Shown here piece by piece: positions 30,402-37,648 of a stretch of DNA of 64,000 nucleotides. The notes below the pieces were generated by a model. That model searched no databases. It was not told where the DNA came from and was given only the letters and a program-made list of their open reading frames with translations. Where the stretch lies: the NCBI RefSeq assembly GCF_020037015.1, contig NZ_JAIQDE010000020.1, positions 62,001 through 126,000 on the forward strand, given 5' to 3'. Source of the DNA: Corallococcus sp. AS-1-6. GTDB taxonomy: Bacteria > Myxococcota > Myxococcia > Myxococcales > Myxococcaceae. Made by a program: the position numbers and the translations under genes. Each line of letters begins with the position of its first letter. The first letter of the stretch is position 1.

Positions 30402-31171
30402 GCACCATGGGTCTGTCCAATCTTATTGTCCCATTCTATAGGGCTCTCGATCCGGCCCAGGCAGGGAAAACCCCTATTCTGGGGCAACTTGCGTGGGTTC
30501 CTGCTCCCGCGCCTCTTCCGATACCGCAAATTCTAGAAGTCGCACGTAATGACCCTCGAGGGCATACGTCAGCCTCCTCGACCATCCGTAATGTTACGAC
30601 GAATGATTTCAAACGTCGCGGGGGCCTACCCGTATACAAGTTGAATCTGGCCGATCACGAAGAACTGATGGTTCAAAAGGCAAAGCGCCGCCTTGCCATC
30701 GTAGTGGCTCTGTTTGGAACGACGTTCCCAGATGTCGATCCGGTCGTGAAGCTCGGAGGGAAAAAGCATCTGCAAGAGCGAAATATCCTCGTTGCCCCGC
30801 TCTCTGGCGTTCAAACAGCCGATCACCCAAATGGGTTTCCTGAAGTAATGAAGCATCGCATTGACGCTCTGATGTACAGCCAGTTCTTCTATTGCCCTTC
30901 AAACAATAGCCCTGAGGTACTGGCTTCTGTTGCCCGGCTTGATCGCCTGTTCCCAGTAGTGCCAGTAGCACCCGCTGCGTACACACCACTGCCCCTCGTG
31001 CTGGCAGACGACGCACTCAGCATTCTTATGGCATTGCTACGCGTGCGGTTTGGCTCCAAGCAGGAACCTGAAATCAACGAACTGCGAGAACTCTTGGCTG
31101 AAACAGTCCCTACTCAGTTCGCCCCGCCTGTCCCTGCACAAGCCGTTGCCAGTCCGCTACCAGGAAAGTAG
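30398..31171 (+). CDS. Unknown protein coupled to Panacea gene; candidate MazF/PemK-like toxin
   Basis: 257 residues from TTG 30398, which overlaps the upstream stop; ATG 30407 is the alternative. I do not recognise the family by sequence. Three blocks recall the MazF/PemK barrel: KAKRRLAIVVALFG (compare KxRPxxVxS), RNILVAPLSGVQ (compare IxVxPIT) and SVARLDRLFPVVP (compare SVAxxDQIRxV). Their order and spacing fit, but an insertion is needed and the similarity is weak. No membrane segment or signal peptide. Translational coupling to a Panacea antitoxin-type gene makes a toxin or defence effector the leading hypothesis. Codon use is less GC-biased than in the neighbours. Confidence 0.65.
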   Translation: MSTMGLSNLIVPFYRALDPAQAGKTPILGQLAWVPAPAPLPIPQILEVARNDPRGHTSASSTIRNVTTNDFKRRGGLPVYKLNLADHEELMVQKAKRRLAIVVALFGTTFPDVDPVVKLGGKKHLQERNILVAPLSGVQTADHPNGFPEVMKHRIDALMYSQFFYCPSNNSPEVLASVARLDRLFPVVPVAPAAYTPLPLVLADDALSILMALLRVRFGSKQEPEINELRELLAETVPTQFAPPVPAQAVASPLPGK

Positions 31172-31440
31172 CGCAGCGTTCACGCCTCTTTGCACTGCCT
31201 TCAGCGCTGCAGCACTCTTGAAATATTCTTGGCCGCCCGTCAACCAACGAAGCAGGTTAAAGGCACAAGCGAAATGAACGAGGCAGAGGAGCTTCTCGGC
31301 CTTGTTCTCGTGGCAGGTGATGAGTCGGAGAAAGCTCATGAGCCAAGAAAAAAGCCACTCCACATGCCATCTGCGACGGTAACTCCCTGGGGGCCGCCCA
31401 TGCCGTGCTTTGTTTTTTGCATGAAGGCGCTGCACGGTGA
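31157..31440 (-). pseudogene. C-terminal fragment of an IS4/IS5-type DDE transposase
   Basis: About 92 residues: HAKNKARHGRPPGSYRRRWHVEWLFSWLMSFLRL, AEKLLCLVHFACAFNLLRW. YRRRWHVEWLFSWL corresponds to the region around the catalytic Glu of DDE transposases; the two preceding Asp residues and the N-terminus are absent. The coding direction is minus, and the upstream end runs into the 3' end of the chromosomal gene at 31474 without an inverted repeat. It overlaps the 3' end of the Panacea partner gene by 15 bp on the other strand. It is the stump of an insertion sequence that probably helped bring in or rearrange the accessory segment. Confidence 0.75.
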
Positions 31441-31473
31441 CGCGTAGGTCGAACTGAGCGAGAACGCCCGGAG

Positions 31474-32772
31474 CTACTGCGGCCAGTCGCGCAGGAGCCG
31501 TTCAGCGGCGTCCTGCTGGTCCCAGTTCACGCGGCCGGTCAGCGTCAGCCCCCGGTGCTCGACGCGGATTCGCCGCCACACCGGGGAGCCCGGCACGTAG
31601 CGCGCATCCGCGCGGGCCCACGCCACGCCGCCGGTGGCCTCCACCATGCGCGTCACGCAGGCGTCGAACTCCGCCTCCGGAAGCCAGCGCAGCGCGTCCA
31701 GCACCAGGTCGGAGTCGAAGCCGCGCAGCGTGGACGGATGACCGGTGACGGCGCGGAGGGACTGGGCGCCCCGTCCCTCCGGGATGAAGGAGAGGCCCTG
31801 GGGTCCCAGCACACAGAAGCCCTTGCGCTTGCCGAGCCTCGCGGGGAACACCGCCACGGTGTCCAGGCGCACGCCCGCCCGGGCCGCGCCGCGCAGGGGA
31901 GGCTGACGGTGCAGTTCGATGAGCAGGGCCAGCTCGGGCGCCTCCCAGAGGGAGCGCGCGCGCCACCGGCGGTCACCGACCACGCACACATCCCAGGCCC
32001 GCTCCACCCGGACGCCGCCCTCCGCGATGGTTCCCAGCCGCACCTCCTGGGTCTCCCCGAGGAGCGGCTTCCACAGCAGCCGCTCGCTGGTCAGCCGCGT
32101 ATGCCCCGAGCGCAGCAGGTCCCAGGCCGCGGGGGCCATGGCGATCGCCATGAACAGGAACCCGGCCAGCTTCTTCAGCTCGGGAGGCGCCAGGAGGACG
32201 ACCGCGAACGCCGCGCACAGGCTGACGGCGAGGCGCCAGCCGTAGTGCGCGGGCAGCTCCGAGCGCAGCCGTCTTGCTTTGTCCCACCGCTGGAACCGCT
32301 GCGCGAAGGCCTCGTGGACGAGCACCTCGCCGGGCTTCAGCTCCCAGCGCACCACCTGGCGCACCAGCGCATCCAGCCGCGTCAGCGCCTGTTCCAGCGG
32401 GATGTCCTCCGGAGCCACCGTCAGGACATCCAACCTGCGCCGGGCCAGCCGCGTCAGCCGCTCCCGCCGCGCCGACAGCTCCCGGGCCGCCTTCAATACA
32501 GGCATGTCGTCCGGCCAGGCCTCCTGCACCGCGCGGCGCTGGACGCGCTCCAGCGCCTCCTCCACCGCCTGCGCTTCAGCCACGAGCGCGGGCACCAGCT
32601 CCGGACGCCGCGCCAGCGCCCGCCGCCACCGCCGGCCGGACAGCGCCTGCTCCAGCTCCAGGTGCGGACGCCGCGCCGCCGCGAGGACCTCCGCGCGGCC
32701 CTCCAACTGACGCTCGACGTCGGCCGCCGTGAGGCCTGGCGGGACAGCGCTGGGACGTGACCGCTCGGACAT
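31474..32772 (-). CDS. Membrane protein of unknown function
   Basis: 432 residues from ATG 32772 (a longer in-frame start at 32868 adds a poor N-terminus). The first ~170 residues are Arg/Ala/Leu-rich helices (LTRLARRRLDVL, LERVQRRAVQEAW), probably coiled coil. Two transmembrane segments lie near 195-235 (LAVSLCAAFAVVLLA, LAGFLFMAIAMAPAA). The C-terminal ~190 residues contain a beta-rich PH-like region (HTRLTSERLLWKPLLGETQEVRLGTI). No family recognised. It is the last gene of a three-gene minus-strand operon with the Pvc16-like gene; its end abuts the transposase stump. Confidence 0.65.
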   Translation of the reverse strand: MSERSRPSAVPPGLTAADVERQLEGRAEVLAAARRPHLELEQALSGRRWRRALARRPELVPALVAEAQAVEEALERVQRRAVQEAWPDDMPVLKAARELSARRERLTRLARRRLDVLTVAPEDIPLEQALTRLDALVRQVVRWELKPGEVLVHEAFAQRFQRWDKARRLRSELPAHYGWRLAVSLCAAFAVVLLAPPELKKLAGFLFMAIAMAPAAWDLLRSGHTRLTSERLLWKPLLGETQEVRLGTIAEGGVRVERAWDVCVVGDRRWRARSLWEAPELALLIELHRQPPLRGAARAGVRLDTVAVFPARLGKRKGFCVLGPQGLSFIPEGRGAQSLRAVTGHPSTLRGFDSDLVLDALRWLPEAEFDACVTRMVEATGGVAWARADARYVPGSPVWRRIRVEHRGLTLTGRVNWDQQDAAERLLRDWPQ

Positions 32773-32833
32773 CGCGCGCGACAGCATAGCCCCGCGCGCA
32801 CCTACCTGGCGGATGCGCGCCAGCCCCACGTCG

Positions 32834-33568
32834 CTACTCCACCGTCGGCTCCAGCTCCAATCGCTCACACTGACGCAGCATCTCCTCCGCGTCGGCGGGT
32901 TCGTCGGGCGAGGAGGAACCCGCCTCCGACCAGGGCACGGATGGCTGGTCCGGCGTGCCCAGCGACTCCTTCAGGAGCGCGATGAGGTCCCTGGCGGGGT
33001 CCCTGGGAAACGACGTCACCGCCTGCAACGGCCGAGGCGCGACGGGCGGGGCGTCCGGCGGCTCCTCGCACGGGAGCGCCGCGGCCTGGAGCAGCAGCGC
33101 GGGCGACGGTGGCTGGGCCACCACCGCCACGGGCTCCGCGGGCAGCAGGTCATCCGGGTCGAAACCGAAGGGCACCCGGGGCACCATCCGGAGCGTCACG
33201 GGCTCGCGCTCCACGTCCGGCGCTTCTCCCTCCTTCGGGATGCACCGCAGCGTGTTCAAGCGGGGCGTGGGCGCTTCCGGGAGCATCGGCGTGGACACCA
33301 TGTCCGCGTGCTCCGGCGTCAGGAATTCCTCTCCCCCGCGAGGCCACAGGGGCACCGGCAGCAGCACCACCGCGGGCTCGCGCAGGGGCAACGAGCGGAC
33401 CCGCGCGCCTCCCAGCTCCACCGCCGCCTTCGCCACCGCGGCGGCATGCTCCGCGAGCACCCGCTCCGCCCAGGCCTTCACCCACCGCGCCAGGGACACC
33501 ACCCAGGCGAGGTGCCGCCGCGCGCGGGGCCGCGCCACCACCGCCTCGGCTGGCGGACCCGCGAGCAT
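32834..33568 (-). CDS. Hypothetical protein in the Pvc16-like operon
   Basis: 244 residues from ATG 33568, preceded by GGAGGAG and starting 2 bp after the upstream stop. The N-terminal 75 residues form an amphipathic helix-rich segment (WVVSLARWVKAWAERVLAEHA). The rest is Pro/Ala/Glu-rich and probably disordered, with an acidic C-terminus (DAEEMLRQCERLELEP). No recognised domain, signal peptide or membrane segment. The tight spacing says that it works with the Pvc16-like protein, perhaps as an adaptor. Confidence 0.62.
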   Translation of the reverse strand: MLAGPPAEAVVARPRARRHLAWVVSLARWVKAWAERVLAEHAAAVAKAAVELGGARVRSLPLREPAVVLLPVPLWPRGGEEFLTPEHADMVSTPMLPEAPTPRLNTLRCIPKEGEAPDVEREPVTLRMVPRVPFGFDPDDLLPAEPVAVVAQPPSPALLLQAAALPCEEPPDAPPVAPRPLQAVTSFPRDPARDLIALLKESLGTPDQPSVPWSEAGSSSPDEPADAEEMLRQCERLELEPTVE

Positions 33569-33570
33569 CG

Positions 33571-34248
33571 TCACTCCTCCTTCACCGGCATCCGGATGAT
33601 CACCGGCGAGGTCCCCGTGGCCAGCCCCTCCGACTCCACCGACAACAGCTCCCCTTCCGCGCGCACCTCCAGCCGGCCCAGCGACCCGCCCTGCGGCAGG
33701 TGCGCGAAGTGGAAGTGCCCCTGCGCGTCCGTGCGCGTGCTCAACTGCAACGAGGGCAGCGCCACCCACGCGTCCGGGATGGGGACGTCACCCGGCCCCA
33801 CCACCCGCCCCAGCAGGGGGGCCGGCGCACAGCCCCCTTCCACCAATGACAGACATCGCACCTCCGCCAGGGGTTGCTCCTTGCGCACCTGCACCCGCAG
33901 GCGGAACGCCGGACGCGGCACCGAACGCAGACCCGCCCACAGCGCCGCGGGCACCGGGCTCAGGTCCACCTCCAATTCCTTGTCGCCCATGGCCGCGAAG
34001 ACCAGGTCTCCCAACAGCCGGTGCGCGCGCTCGGGCGTCTCCGCGCCCACCGTCACCAGATAGCAGACGGTGAACTGCAGCGCGCCCCGCTTCCCCGCCC
34101 GGGTCAGCGGCGCCGGCCCCAGCTCCAGGAGGTAAAGACAGACACCCCGGTCCAGGGCCTCACGGTCGGGCACGCCCAAGTGCACCGGCGCATCCGTGGC
34201 AATGCGTCCCACCCACGCTTTCATGCGCAGATCGACTTCGTCGATCAT
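33571..34248 (-). CDS. Pvc16/DUF4255-like protein with carboxypeptidase-regulatory-like domain
   Basis: 225 residues from ATG 34248. The N-terminal ~135 residues (IDEVDLRMKAWVG, LQFTVCYLVTVGAETPERAHRLLGDLVFAA, SVPRPAFRLRVQVRKE) resemble DUF4255/Pvc16, the terminal tube-cap protein of extracellular contractile injection systems. The C-terminal ~80 residues are a carboxypeptidase-regulatory-like beta domain (GRVVGPGDVPIPDAWVAL, STRTDAQGHFHFAHLPQG). Both domains also occur together elsewhere in my memory of these systems, but the match is by pattern only. No sheath, tube or baseplate genes are seen nearby, so if it is Pvc16-like it is an orphan. First gene of the minus-strand trio. Confidence 0.55.
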   Translation of the reverse strand: MIDEVDLRMKAWVGRIATDAPVHLGVPDREALDRGVCLYLLELGPAPLTRAGKRGALQFTVCYLVTVGAETPERAHRLLGDLVFAAMGDKELEVDLSPVPAALWAGLRSVPRPAFRLRVQVRKEQPLAEVRCLSLVEGGCAPAPLLGRVVGPGDVPIPDAWVALPSLQLSTRTDAQGHFHFAHLPQGGSLGRLEVRAEGELLSVESEGLATGTSPVIIRMPVKEE

Positions 34249-34553
34249 CCTTGGCCCCCCGGTTCCCGGCCCTGAATGCCACGTCACCGTTTCCTTTCAT
34301 CATACGCTCGCATCCGGTGGTTTGGATGCACATCGCCCACGGGAGTGAAGGGGACGTCCTTGATTTGACAGGCATTGCGCGCATTTCCCGAGTCCTGGAT
34401 GACCACCCAGCGTGTCGGGAACCGGGCAGTCCCTCCACCGCGGGTCGCGGCATCCCGGAAAGCCCGTACGGGTTTCGCGTGAGGCCCTTCATTTCCCGCT
34501 CGCCTTCCGCGAAGAATGACCGCTGGGCCGGCATTCACCGTGGAACTTTCGTC
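34249..34553. other. Intergenic region, ~305 bp, nothing recognised
   Basis: Lies between the divergent Pvc16-like operon and the outer-membrane protein gene. It must hold both promoters, but I see no convincing -35/-10 pair; a TGGAACTTTC at 34540 lacks the CGTGTC partner of the local ECF motif. Confidence 0.4.
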
Positions 34554-35174
34554 ATGACGATGGACTCTTCTTCCTTGAGACGACGACACCCCTCCCTCCG
34601 CTCCTCCGGCATCGCCCTGGGGTGCATGGCCGTGTTGGGCAGCGCCACTCCGGCGCTCGCCCAGGACGACGCGCCCCACAAGGTGGGCCTGCTGCTGGAC
34701 GCGGGCGCTCCGCACGGCATCGGCGTGTCCGCGGTGGTGCGCCCCACGAACTGGCTGCGGCTGCAGGCGGGCCCCACCACGAACACGCTCAGCATCGGCG
34801 TGCGCGGCGGCCTGAGCATCCTGCCCATGGACACCTTCATCGCGCCGTCCCTCAACGCGGAGGTCGGGCACTACTTCGGCTCGGAGTACAGCGAGGTGCT
34901 GGACTGGCTGGGCCGTGAGCCGAGCGCCACGTCGGAGGCCATCCGCGACGTCACCTACAACTACGTGACGGGCAGCGTGGGCCTGGAGGTGGGCACGCGG
35001 AGCCGCTTCAACTTCTTCCTCAACGTGGGCCTGAGCTACGTGGCGATGACCGTGCCGGACCCCACGCCGCTCATCCAGGACGCCTCCGGCGACGACAGCG
35101 TCACGTCCGGACCGCTGCACCTGCGCGCCACCATCCCTTCGGTGAAGCTGGGCTTCATCGTCTACTTCTTCTGA
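34554..35174 (+). CDS. Putative outer-membrane or periplasmic beta-barrel-like protein
   Basis: 206 residues from ATG 34554 (ATG 34560 possible). A signal peptide (IALGCMAVLGSATPALA, cleavage before QDDAP) precedes alternating beta stretches (GIGVSAVVRPTNWLRLQAGP, RGGLSILPMDTFIAPSLNAEVGHYF split by turns). It ends in SVKLGFIVYFF, with a C-terminal Phe, the typical last strand of outer-membrane barrels. No specific family recognised. The following lipoprotein gene starts 18 bp later, so the two probably form an operon. Confidence 0.68.
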   Translation: MTMDSSSLRRRHPSLRSSGIALGCMAVLGSATPALAQDDAPHKVGLLLDAGAPHGIGVSAVVRPTNWLRLQAGPTTNTLSIGVRGGLSILPMDTFIAPSLNAEVGHYFGSEYSEVLDWLGREPSATSEAIRDVTYNYVTGSVGLEVGTRSRFNFFLNVGLSYVAMTVPDPTPLIQDASGDDSVTSGPLHLRATIPSVKLGFIVYFF

Positions 35175-35192
35175 GCCAGGAGCCCATCCACC

Positions 35193-35744
35193 ATGCGAAC
35201 GAAAACCTTCCGCACCCTCCTGCTCGCTGGCGCCGTGGCCCTGTTGGGCACGGGCTGTGATTCGCTCTTCACCGTCGAGGTGGAGGCCGAGCGCATCTGC
35301 AAGAACGAGAACGACCTGTCCTTCCCCGCCTCCCCGCCCCTCGCCGGCTCCGTGGAGCAGTCCTTCACCATCCCGCTGGGTGACTTCGCCAGCGCGCTGC
35401 CCGCGGACGCCGACGTGGAGACGGAGCTGCGGCTGAAGCTCTTCGACGCCACCGCCAGCACGGACATCAGCGGCATCGAGCGCGCCAGCCTCTCCGTGCG
35501 CAAGCCGGGCTCCGCGGAGTACGTGCTGCTGGGCGAGTTCCGGCGCACCGGCGCCGGGAGCGCCACGAACAAGCTCCAGCTCACCAGCAGCGGCGCGGTG
35601 GACGTGCTGGACCTGGCCAAGCAGGAGGAGCTGGAGTTCCTCTTCCAGGCCACGGGGACGCCCCCCACGCAGTCGTGGACCGCGGACGTCGAGGTCTGCG
35701 TGGGCGCCAAGGCGCGCGCCAACTACTTCGGCCTGCTGTTCTGA
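35193..35744 (+). CDS. Putative lipoprotein
   Basis: 183 residues with a lipoprotein signal (LAGAVALLGTGC, Cys near 22). The mature part is beta-rich and contains ICKNENDLSFPASPPL, FTIPLGDFASALPADADV and VEVCVGAKARANYFGLLF. No family recognised. It lies 18 bp after the beta-barrel-like gene and is followed by a strong hairpin (35756-35786), so the two genes form a unit. Confidence 0.7.
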   Translation: MRTKTFRTLLLAGAVALLGTGCDSLFTVEVEAERICKNENDLSFPASPPLAGSVEQSFTIPLGDFASALPADADVETELRLKLFDATASTDISGIERASLSVRKPGSAEYVLLGEFRRTGAGSATNKLQLTSSGAVDVLDLAKQEELEFLFQATGTPPTQSWTADVEVCVGAKARANYFGLLF

Positions 35745-35755
35745 AGCCTCCACTC

Positions 35756-35786
35756 CCGCCCCGGCCAGAGGACGCGGCCGGGGCGG
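35756..35786 (+). terminator. Strong GC hairpin after the lipoprotein gene
   Basis: An 11-bp perfect stem, CCGCCCCGGCC and GGCCGGGGCGG, with a 9-base loop, 12 bp after the stop. No T tract follows, as is common in high-GC genomes. Confidence 0.55.
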
Positions 35787-35827
35787 CGGGTGGCCGGAAG
35801 CTGGACGGGGACGCGCGGCGCCCTTAA

Positions 35828-36616
35828 GTGGGGAGGGTGGGACGCAAGCGGGCCGTGGGCGGCATCGAGATTCCGGGATGGGCGTGGCTGGTGCCGTGCG
35901 CGCTGGTGCCCGTGGTGCTGCTCAACCTGGGCGTGGCGTGGCTGGGCGGAACGCAGGTGTCGCCCCTGTCCTTCTCCTTCCTCCAGACGAAGGCGCGCGC
36001 GCTGGGGGCCTACGTGGCGCACCGGCCCGAGTGCGTGCTGGACGGCCACCCGCCGCTGGAGCCGCTCATCGAGGACACGGAGCGCCGCCACGGGATTCCG
36101 CCGGGGCTCCTGAAGGCGCTCATCCAGGTGGAGTCGGAGACGCGGGTGCACCGCATCTCGCCCGCGGGGGCCATGGGGCCCGGGCAGCTCATGCCGGACA
36201 CGGCGGCGCTGATGCGGGTGGAGGACCCCTTCGACCCGGCGCCGTCCGTCGACGCGAGCGGGCGCTACCTGGCCGAGCAACTGCGCAGGTTCCGCGACGT
36301 GCGGCTGGCGGTGGCCGCGTACAACGCGGGCCCGGGGTCGGTGAACGGGCGCGTGCCGCACAACGGAGAGACGGAGTTCTACGTGGCCAAGGTGCTCGCG
36401 GCCTATGAGCACACCCGCCCGAAGGCGCCGGTCGTGGCGAAGCGCCCGGCCGGCTCCGCGGCTCCGGCCAAGGCCCCCGTCGCGCGGAAGGCCCGTCCGC
36501 CGGATGCGCCCTCGAAGCCGTCCACCGCGCCGAAGGCGAAGGCCCCCGTGAAGCCCGCGACCCGCCCGGCCGCGGGCAGCAAGCCTCCCGCGAAGCTCGC
36601 CTCCGCGACGCGCTAG
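35828..36616 (+). CDS. Membrane-anchored lytic transglycosylase (SLT/Slt70-type)
   Basis: 262 residues from GTG 35828 (in-frame GTGs at 35837 and 35855 are alternatives; a GGGGAGG stretch lies between). One N-terminal membrane anchor (WAWLVPCALVPVVLLNLGVAW) precedes the SLT domain, about 75-195: the catalytic Glu in ALIQVESETRVHRISPAGAMG, GPGQLMPDTAALM and AVAAYNAGPGSVNG. It cleaves the MurNAc-GlcNAc bond of peptidoglycan to form anhydro-muropeptides. The C-terminal ~65 residues are a Lys/Pro/Ala-rich tail (KARPPDAPSKPSTAPKAKAP), probably disordered and able to bind anionic wall or DNA. Confidence 0.88.
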   Translation: MGRVGRKRAVGGIEIPGWAWLVPCALVPVVLLNLGVAWLGGTQVSPLSFSFLQTKARALGAYVAHRPECVLDGHPPLEPLIEDTERRHGIPPGLLKALIQVESETRVHRISPAGAMGPGQLMPDTAALMRVEDPFDPAPSVDASGRYLAEQLRRFRDVRLAVAAYNAGPGSVNGRVPHNGETEFYVAKVLAAYEHTRPKAPVVAKRPAGSAAPAKAPVARKARPPDAPSKPSTAPKAKAPVKPATRPAAGSKPPAKLASATR

Positions 36617-36645
36617 GGACGAGCGCCGGGGTGGGCCCCGCCGCG

Positions 36646-37419
36646 TCAGCTCCCGCCGTCGCGGGTCCGGGCCGCTTCCAGCTTGCGCCCGTGCAGGCCG
36701 CTGGCCGCGCCCGTGTCCAGCCACAGCTCCACGTCGCGGTGGAGCTGGAGGAACGACGCGGGGCACCGGGGCGTGAGCGGGCCGTGCACCATCGCCGTCA
36801 CCGCCGCGGCCTTGTTCACGCCGAACGCGAGCACCACCACCTTGCGCGCCTGGAGCACCGCCGCCATGCCCAGCGTCAGCGCCGCCATGGGCACCTTCGA
36901 CGGGTCATCCCCGAACGCCATCACGTGGGACAGCCGCGTCTCCCGCGACAGGCGCGCGCGGTGGCTCGTGGCCGTCAGCACCTCGCCGGGTTCGTTGAAC
37001 GCGATGTGCCCGTTGGGCCCCACGCCCAGCAGCAGCAGGTCCAGCCCCCCGGCCGCCGCGAGCGCCGCGTCATAGCGCGCGCACTCCGCCTCCGCGTCCG
37101 GCGCGCACCCGTCGAAGAAGTGGATCCGCTCCGTTGACAGATTCACATGCCGGAACAGGTGCCGGTCCATGTACGCGCGGAAGCTGCCCGGGTCCTCGGG
37201 CGGCAGGCCCAGGAACTCGTCCACGTTGAACGTCGTGGCCCGCGACAGGTCCAGCGCCCCCCGGGCCGCCAGCGCCGCCAGGCTCCGGTACACGTTGAGC
37301 GGCGAGCGCCCCGTGACGAGCCCCAGCACCAGCTCCGGCGTGTGGCGCACCGCCTCGGCGATGCGGGCCGCGCAGGGGGTGGCCGCCTCCTGCTCCGACT
37401 GGAACACCCGTAGGTCCAT
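36646..37419 (-). CDS. nagB: Glucosamine-6-phosphate deaminase
   Basis: A 257-residue NagB-family enzyme. It converts glucosamine-6-phosphate to fructose-6-phosphate and ammonia. Visible motifs: VLGLVTGRSPLNVYRSL (phosphate loop), TTFNVDEFLGLP (catalytic Asp), GVGPNGHIAFNEPG (catalytic His and Glu) and AFGVNKAAAV. Length matches NagB (~260) rather than 6-phosphogluconolactonase (~240), and the NVDEF and HIAFNEPG blocks are NagB-like. The ATG at 37419 precedes LRVFQSEQE. It is divergent from phosphofructokinase, which would use its product, so the pair feeds amino-sugars from peptidoglycan or chitin into glycolysis. Confidence 0.92.
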   Translation of the reverse strand: MDLRVFQSEQEAATPCAARIAEAVRHTPELVLGLVTGRSPLNVYRSLAALAARGALDLSRATTFNVDEFLGLPPEDPGSFRAYMDRHLFRHVNLSTERIHFFDGCAPDAEAECARYDAALAAAGGLDLLLLGVGPNGHIAFNEPGEVLTATSHRARLSRETRLSHVMAFGDDPSKVPMAALTLGMAAVLQARKVVVLAFGVNKAAAVTAMVHGPLTPRCPASFLQLHRDVELWLDTGAASGLHGRKLEAARTRDGGS

Positions 37420-37547
37420 GGGCCGGCCAGCATATGCCGGCCTCCCCGCCCGGATCGCCGGCCCCCCAGCCGCCCGGTGCGTGGCGCCGCGCGGCAAGGC
37501 CACCCGCTTCCGGGAATGACACGTGAACACGGCCGGCGATTGACAAG

Positions 37548-37576
37548 CCCGGTCCCCCGCACGCCCGGGGACCGGG
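37548..37576. promoter_or_regulatory. 10-bp perfect inverted repeat between nagB and pfkA
   Basis: CCCGGTCCCC (37548-37557) and GGGGACCGGG (37567-37576) with a 9-base loop, directly after a TTGACA (37540-37545). Located in the 229-bp divergent region; may be an operator or attenuator. No good -10 is seen at the expected distance from TTGACA. Confidence 0.4.
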
Positions 37577-37648
37577 GAAGGTTTCCCACGGGCATTGCGC
37601 GCAATCCGTCCTCACGCGCGGAGGCCGGGTCGGGCTAGAACCGGACCC

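Noticed and set aside
34540-34560. TGGAACTTTC before the beta-barrel-like gene as a fourth ECF promoter
   Set aside because: No CGTGTC at 16 bp, and it lies within 15 bp of the start codon.
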